Below are positions 55,687 to 64,000 of a DNA stretch of 64,000 nt, piece by piece. Under the pieces are notes generated by a model that ran no database searches, was not told the origin of the DNA, and saw nothing but the letters and a program-made list of their open reading frames with translations. The stretch is from assembly GCA_029817715.1 (NCBI GenBank), contig JARUPY010000396.1, positions 5,828,001 to 5,892,000 on the forward strand, written 5' to 3'. Numbering within the stretch: the stretch's first letter is position 1; the number at the start of each line of letters is the position of its first letter. Source of the stretch: Melastoma dodecandrum (Eukaryota; Streptophyta; Magnoliopsida; Myrtales; Melastomataceae). A program made the position numbers and the translations under genes.

Positions 55687-56516
55687 CCTCGATCTCCTCT
55701 CTCCAACTCCTCGTCCCTTCGCGGACGACGAAGCTTCGATTCACGAGCTCTAATCGCGGATCCCTGGGAGTCCCGGTTCGGTCGGACCGGCCGGGCCGGA
55801 GGAGGAGGTTAGATTTGCTGCGTTAAGCGGGAGAGAATCGGGTTTAAGTTTGTGGTTAGGAATTAAGCGGGCGGGTTTCGGGGAGGGAATGATAATTTGC
55901 GTAAGCGCGTAGGGTAATAGATCTGAGAATGCGCCTTTCGGACCGTCGATCTTGGGTTGGGCAGTGAGATCGCCGTTGATTTCACGCACCGACAGTTCGA
56001 TGAGGTTGTCGCGATGCGGGTGGGGTGGCAACTGGCAACACTAGTAAGAAGACTAAGGACGTGCCTTTCACTGTCTTCCGAGGTTTAAGTAGGGGGAGGG
56101 TTTAAGTGAGGTTCAAGCAAAGGACTTTCTCGGGGGAGTTTGTTTATTTTCAAAGGGGGAGGTGGTCGGCTTTTCATAAATTAATTAATACTTTTTAAGA
56201 CGACAAAGTTCAGCTGAGATGAGAGAGAGGGGGCAACCAACTGCTAAGACATCTTCATTACAGGGAGACCCAAATCTCACCAACCACAACCTTCGGTTCA
56301 ACTCCACCTAACAATCATACGGGTAATCCGTCCCCATCGAATGTAGACCGGCTTTCATGAATTGCATGCCATCCTACGTCTTCATCATGGGAAGCGGACG
56401 AAAGGGTGAAACATCATCAGCCAGTGACGGGGCCCAAAATGCAAACACGCCAGCATAATTTTACAAATGCTAATAAATGCAATGGGGGACCTTGTGAGGA
56501 TTTGAGTGTGTTATTC
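55687..56516. other. Endoglucanase promoter and TRM6 3' flank
   Basis: 830 bp between two minus-strand genes. No gene or repeat was recognised. Confidence 0.6.
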
Positions 56517-59500
56517 TTATGATTCGGGGGTTGGAAGAGGAGGAGAAAATATCCGGGTACCGCTCAAGATGTATCCCCCGAATGCACTCATTTGCATGCA
56601 TGGATGTGTTCTTGAGGGAAGGACCTTGCGATAGAATATGAACAGTGTGATGGAGTTAGATGTTGGATTGAGTAGCAAACGCGATAGAGGCAGACGTAGT
56701 GGGGAGTTTACCTGATATTCCCTTAGCCAGGGTTCAGTGATCTGCAGACCGATCGCCATCTTCTCTACTTGCAAATTGTGCATGCAGTTCGCCAGAGGCT
56801 GCGATCCAGTTCACAAGAAGATTACTACACTTTCGGAACAGGGAGTCATCCAATGCAAGAAAAAGAAAACCGTTCTCGTGACCAAAGATAAAGTGAAACC
56901 TGCAGATATTGATGATATATGGTGAAAGGAGAAGAATAAGCAGTCAGGGGCAGGAGATCCTTCGCAATGATCCAGGGGTCCAACTCAGGAGCGGCGATGA
57001 CTAGGCTGCAAACATCAAAAACCAAGCTTAGGGAATCAAAACCGGGTAGCCAGAGATGATACGGCATGAGATTTTCCTACCTTGAAAAGCCATTTTTCTT
57101 CCACGATTCAATAAGTTCTTTCGATGCATTGTTTCCTGCTTTAGTACTTTTACAGGCTCTCGGCACCTGTTTATCAGGCGAAGGAGCACCGCTATCTTCT
57201 TTCATGATTGAATCATTGATGGTGCTGAGACAAGACACCTGTAATTGAAAAGGTTTCACTAATTGATTTCTCAGTGGAAAGATCATCACACTTTGGAAGG
57301 AACTAAACGTACATCGGCAATGGTATCCGTTTCGCAGATCTCGCGAGTAAGTTCGTCAAAAGTGTCATCTTCAGCTGAAGAGAAGTCCTCCAGGGATGAT
57401 CTTAAGGTCCTGCAGTGAACGACATTATGAGCAAAATGATGCACTAAACAATCAGGATCAAATAACAAAAATAACGCCTTCATTTCCATACTTGTCCATG
57501 GAACAGAAATCTGAATTATTTTTCAGCATTTTCACACAAGATAGGCCTCATTAATTCTCAGGATAACAGTATAATTTCGGAAGAATCAAGCATCCTAAAA
57601 ATGGGATGCTTTTGCCAATCAGCAACACGTCACACACACACAATTCGCCAAATTTTGAGTTCCGAAGGTCCAGTATACCTTTGACAAACATCAACACTGA
57701 AATTAAACATCCTTACGATGTCCATGGTATGCGGCTTCTTTCCAAGAATCATGTTGCAAACATAGCCTGAACCTGAGAAGAGAAGGTTCATTTAAATTCA
57801 ACAACCATGTATAATATAGCTAACAAAAAGAGCACCAATAACAATAACTTATCTAGCCAGTTTTAACAGCATAAGTAGGCTATTTTAATAGTAACGCAGC
57901 TTTTCCTTGGGATTAACTTTGCTATGAAGACTGCATCGAGATGAGATTACTTACCGCCCAAACGCTCTGCTACCGCACCAGTGAGAAGACCACCCACCAT
58001 ATCAACCACAACCACGTCAGAATTGGTAGAAACATTAGCCAGGGATAATAGCAGTGACAATGTATCAACTCGCAGATGCCTGATGAGAAAGGAAAAATTA
58101 ATGCAAAGTAATCAGGAAATTTCCTTAAGGATGTCTCCCAAATCCCGAAAAGGAACTCATGGAAGACCGATGACAAAACGCAGAGGTAAAAAAATTGGAA
58201 AATCCACTTTGACATACCCAATTCTGTCAGGATATTTCAGGAAGTATGCCTCACATATACTGAAATAAAGAGATAATGATAAACTATCAGAGAACAGAGG
58301 AAAAACTTGGGAAAAAACAAATTGTCAAGACTGTCATGCTGATCTTTTCACTGAAAAATCAATAGTCCAGCAGAATTAACATCGGAGTCAAGGCAGTTTA
58401 AGTCAGTGCCTAACTTTTCATGTTCACAAAATACCCTGTTTGCAGTGGCATTAGATTGAAGTCATATCTGCGTCACTTTGATTTGGACGTATTGCAGATT
58501 AGCATCATACTACAATGTCCACGAGCTTGCATTTTGTCAATTACCTCCGTGTGAAAGGACGCCTCATCAGTACTTTTGGAGCATATTTCTTTTGCTTCTT
58601 TAATCTGTATTTCTCCTGAAAATAGAGCCACAAACATGAGCATATCAATGACCCATGATAAATTTTTACGATAGATTATCCCCAGTCAGCATAGAAAAAT
58701 AACCTGCGAAAATGCAGTTTTCTTCTCAAATGTGGCACTATTTGCAATAAGAGCCTCGATAATCTCACTGCCTGTTGCCCCCTGACTATAATTAACCAAC
58801 CAATGGAATAATTAAATGGCCGGAATAAACAAGATGCATTCAAAACAATAGCTACTACAACAGGGATCAAAACACAGAATGCCATTTCTGCCTTGTTCCA
58901 TGACATGATCTCTTTCATTTCCACATATGCGGGGGGAGAAAAAATTCAAGCAGCCTCGTCTAAGAAGACAAAGACAGATTCCGCGGATTTCTAACCTTCG
59001 GAGGACCTCAATATCCTCTCCAGCGAGACCTTGAGCTTTATTGTTGTCGACAATTTCTCGATTATCCCTGATTTCATCTCGCAACTCACTATCCCCATTT
59101 GTCTGGACGTTATCAACTGGAGATGATGTCAGTGTGTCTACAGTAATTATAGAATCAATGCCCAGAAAAGCAATGACGCAGACAAATACAAGACGCTTCA
59201 CATTTGTGAGCGAAGAGAATAAAGATACTCTAAATCCTAACGTATGGAAAATCAACAATGGCCGAAGCCAATATCCATCCAAAGAACTATCAAACAATAT
59301 GTGGCATCCATCCAATGACAACCAGTGTAAGAGCCATCCCTTATTATAATCCCTACAGCTAAAACAAAACCGAGATACGAAACCAGACTGAAAGAAGCCA
59401 ACCTTCAGCCGAGGGCAAAGCGCGCGACAACTTCGAGCCATCCACCTGGAACTCGGAACCGAATGGACAACCGATCAGTGGCTGCAACGAGTAGTTCTTC

Positions 59501-59757
59501 TTACCGATCTTCAGCGTCCTGCGAACAACCCGCGCCCAATCTAGTTTTAAAAAAAAAACGTAGAACTAATCTAACCAAAAAGCAAAAAACCATGCTCTCC
59601 TCGAACGCAAGTTACGATGCGCTTACGAGGCCGATGTGAGCCGGGCGAAGACGAGTCGATCGCCGTCATTGACGTCGAGCAAAACACTGCATCCTTCCCA
59701 CGCTATCCTGTTGTCCTTCGGAGGACTCGAACTCGAATGCGAATCACATAAGGACAT
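56517..59757 (-). CDS. TRM6: tRNA (adenine58-N1)-methyltransferase non-catalytic subunit TRM6
   Basis: Thirteen exons: 59627-59757, 59403-59518, 58996-59137, 58704-58785, 58545-58615, 58218-58259, 57955-58079, 57679-57772, 57313-57409, 57081-57238, 56900-57005, 56712-56798 and 56517-56624, giving 452 aa in phase. TRM6 (GCD10 family) pairs with the catalytic TRM61 in the nucleus to make m1A58 in tRNA T-loops. Recognised parts: the start MSLCDSHSSS then WEGCSVLLDVNDGDRLVFARL, YSLQPLIGCPFGSEFQVD, QGATGSEIIEALIANSATFE, KYRLKKQKKYAPKVLMRRPF, RIGHLRVDTLSLLLSLANVS and VVDMVGGLVTGAVAERLGGS. As expected for this subunit, the SAM-binding glycine motif of TRM61 is absent. A telo-box lies about 75 bp upstream. 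Confidence 0.92.
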
Positions 59758-59829
59758 TTTCGTATGCTCTCCCCGAACATGGGGCTTAGGGCTTTCGCAA
59801 TCTAATCAAATACTACTACTCTACGATAG

Positions 59830-59841
59830 GGATTAGGGTTT
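59830..59841 (-). promoter_or_regulatory. Telo-box upstream of TRM6
   Basis: AAACCCTAA on the minus strand (ttagggttt on plus near 59833), about 75 bp upstream of the TRM6 start. It is similar in type and position to the element in the XRN3 leader. Confidence 0.45.
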
Positions 59842-59859
59842 CTCTTCTTCCTCTGCCCG

Positions 59860-61940
59860 GGAAAGCCGCGCCAAGAAGCGGGTAAATACAATGCAAGACG
59901 ACGTCGTTTTAAACGAGTACGGGCCTATGTCGCAAGGCCCATTACTAAATAGATTTGGGCTCTTGCGATGTTGCAAGGCCCTGACGAAAACACGACTCAT
60001 CCTTTGTTATTCATAGCGCGTGTTACATAAACGTTATGAAGGCAGTTCCCCATGCAGTTGCAGGTAGGTACTAAACTTTGATCATAGTATATGTTACATA
60101 TACATTAGTAGTTATCGCATGTGTAAATACGATAAACCTCCACGTAGAGGAATTGAGATAGGTTGTATTATAGGATTAGGTGAATCATTTTCAACAATGA
60201 GGTGATAGCTGCTAAGTAATCGCGTAGAAATGCCGGTGATCAAAGAAGAAGGACAATAGGAAGGCATCTATAAGTGTCAGGGTTGGGCCTGGACTACTCG
60301 AGCCAGAACGTAGCGGAAATAATATTCAAGTCCCACTGGCTCTAGAGCAGCAACCATGTCACGATCGAATGGATTCTGAAGGTCTACGACACTTCTTGGA
60401 CCATGCTACCATTCGAGGTGTGCTGCAACGCCATCAAGGCCCGTTCCCTTGCTGTTGCTCCGTCCCCATTTGCTCTCTTGGCTCCTGCAGATCATTTGGC
60501 CTCTGTCTCGGTTGGCTGTTGAGTCCGCGTCATCGTCCGGCATGGCTTCTGAGACTCGTTACGTCCCAAGGGAGTTCGGATGGCAGCGGGCAGTGGAAAT
60601 GCTGGTGTGCCGCTTGATCCGAGGTGGTTGGTCCCCTCTAGGCGCCATGCAATCTGGCTATGACTGGGTGGCCGGCCATCCTCCCCCGGTTTCGTGGTAA
60701 TTTACAGGGTGATTGAGTGTTAGCGTTGTAACTTATTTCAACCGGGATGGTCGAACGGGATGGAATTTACATTTATGGAACGGTCTAATTACATTTGATC
60801 CTTGAAGATTTTAGTTCGAAGAACTGGTGATTCATTAATTACTACAAACAAGTCACCTCTCCCTTTTGATTCACGATATATCGGTTTGAAAGTTAAAGCA
60901 CGAAGACTTCCGGAGTTAAGTTGTTGCTGCTTGTCGTCGTCCTCGGCATCTCATAAGATTCGTCGACTGATCTCTCAAGCTTGTCGCTAAGCTTCTTTTG
61001 GGTTGATGCAGGATGTCCGCCTTCAGAGGAGATGGTATGCTGTGGTCAGAAAAGGATGTGCAAGGCCACAAGCATTGCGCAAGCATTGCCTCAACAACCG
61101 CAACTTCCAGGCCATTTGCATGGACAAGGGCTTCGGGAAATGCCGACAACACAGTTTGAAACTACCGCAAGTGTATATGTACTTAGGCCTGCGGTCCAGT
61201 CAGTGGCGGAAGGGATGCCACCTCACCAACCGTCGTGCCTGCGGTCCGATTGCCAACAGAAACTTCGAAATCACCACCCATTTGGCAAATCCATGGGCAA
61301 GGCGATGAACGTTGAGCCATCCTTGGGAGGGCCCCGAGTAACAAAGCGGTTCTCCTCGCGAGAAATACCGCCGCGGCTGCCTCAAACCACAATGACGCCT
61401 CGGAAATAACAAGTAACCCTTTGGGCATGATCTCCAAAACTTTCCGAGGTGAAGAAGTAAAAGAAGTCACGAAAAGGATGGGAAACAAGGAAAGCATTGC
61501 AGACGCAGCGTCCACCTCGTCCCCTCCGCACAATTTTTATTACAAGCCGTCTTTGTAAGGAAATCCCCTGATCGGTAACCACCGACCGAACTGACCGGTC
61601 ACGTTCGTTACTAACTATAAGAACTCGGTCGTCCCAATCCCATCCCCCAACTCCACCCACCTGTCCATCTACTTAAAAAAAAAAGAGGAATAAAGGAACG
61701 GAACCGCTAAACTATATAATATATAATTAAACCTGGTGTAATCTTTTAGATCAAAGGTAAAATTTTTACATGGACAATTCTGGGTTTACGACGAGAGGCC
61801 GAGCCCGCCTAGCCTGCTTTTAGGTCAAACGGTTTATACAAGAACAACTCCTGCATTCAATTCCCCTGTACCTTATTTCGATCTCCACAAAAGGAAGTCA
61901 GTGTGATCGAGCGGATCAGACCCAGTTCGTACGATCCGCT
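59860..61940. other. Unidentified sequence between TRM6 and hexokinase
   Basis: 2.1 kb. 60300-60700 and 60980-61560 are GC-richer than the flanks and hold frames of up to 142 codons in several phases (for example 60981-61409, MSLSFFWVDAGCPPSEEM), but none shows a recognisable domain or a consistent splice model. Another frame near 61380-61558 ends STSSPPHNFYYKPSL. These may be relics of a gene or transposon. The last 200 bp are the hexokinase leader. Confidence 0.4.

Positions 61941-64000
<2,060 letters not shown>

Noticed and set aside
55268..55753. 161-codon plus-strand frame over the endoglucanase 5' end
   Set aside because: Antisense to exons 1-2 of the GH9 gene; low-complexity translation, no domain.

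Overview
The window is nuclear DNA of a flowering plant, most likely a dicot. The evidence is multi-exon genes with short GT-AG introns, AT-rich intergenic DNA, and plant-specific families (IQD, SAUR, FPP, plastid hexokinase, GH9 membrane-anchored endoglucanase, LDL3, XRN3). The species cannot be named from the sequence alone. All gene models below were assembled by hand from splice signals, reading-frame phase and remembered family conservation. No alignment was run.

Layout. 1-6.2 kb is a scrambled accessory segment: three broken copies of the 3' end of a mitochondrial Rho GTPase (MIRO) gene, a short NYN-domain-like reading frame, unidentified exon-like pieces on the minus strand, tandem repeats and a G24 tract. 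A tRNA-Glu relic follows at about 6.4 kb. From 6.6 to 19.7 kb there are three minus-strand housekeeping genes in tandem: a CGI-58/ABHD5-like alpha/beta hydrolase (9 exons), V-ATPase proteolipid subunit c (3 exons) and the histone demethylase LDL3 (8 exons, 1793 aa). An IQ67-domain calmodulin-binding protein (5 exons) is divergent from LDL3 at 22.9-26.0 kb.

27.8-31.3 kb carries two divergent SAUR genes, one with an in-frame intron that is unusual for this family. 31.4-34.6 kb is AT-rich with a SINE-like element. A filament-like plant protein (5 exons) occupies 34.6-38.2 kb. 38.3-41.0 kb holds an LTR-like stretch and a third, broken SAUR fragment beside a G17 tract.

From 41.0 to 59.8 kb the window is gene-dense. 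Plastid ATP sulfurylase (minus) and XRN3-type exoribonuclease (plus, 24 exons) share a 0.8 kb divergent promoter. A GH9 endoglucanase (minus) is convergent with XRN3. The tRNA m1A58 methyltransferase subunit TRM6 (minus, 13 exons) lies beyond it. After a 2.2 kb gap of unidentified sequence, a plastid-type hexokinase (plus) runs off the right edge.

Functionally the genes are mostly independent housekeeping functions: vacuolar proton pumping, lipid homeostasis, chromatin, RNA decay, tRNA modification, sulfate assimilation, hexose phosphorylation and cell-wall cellulose. I found no gene cluster acting as one system. The unusual material is structural: shuffled gene fragments, long G homopolymers next to them, a SAUR with an intron, and intron-boundary oddities in the hexokinase.
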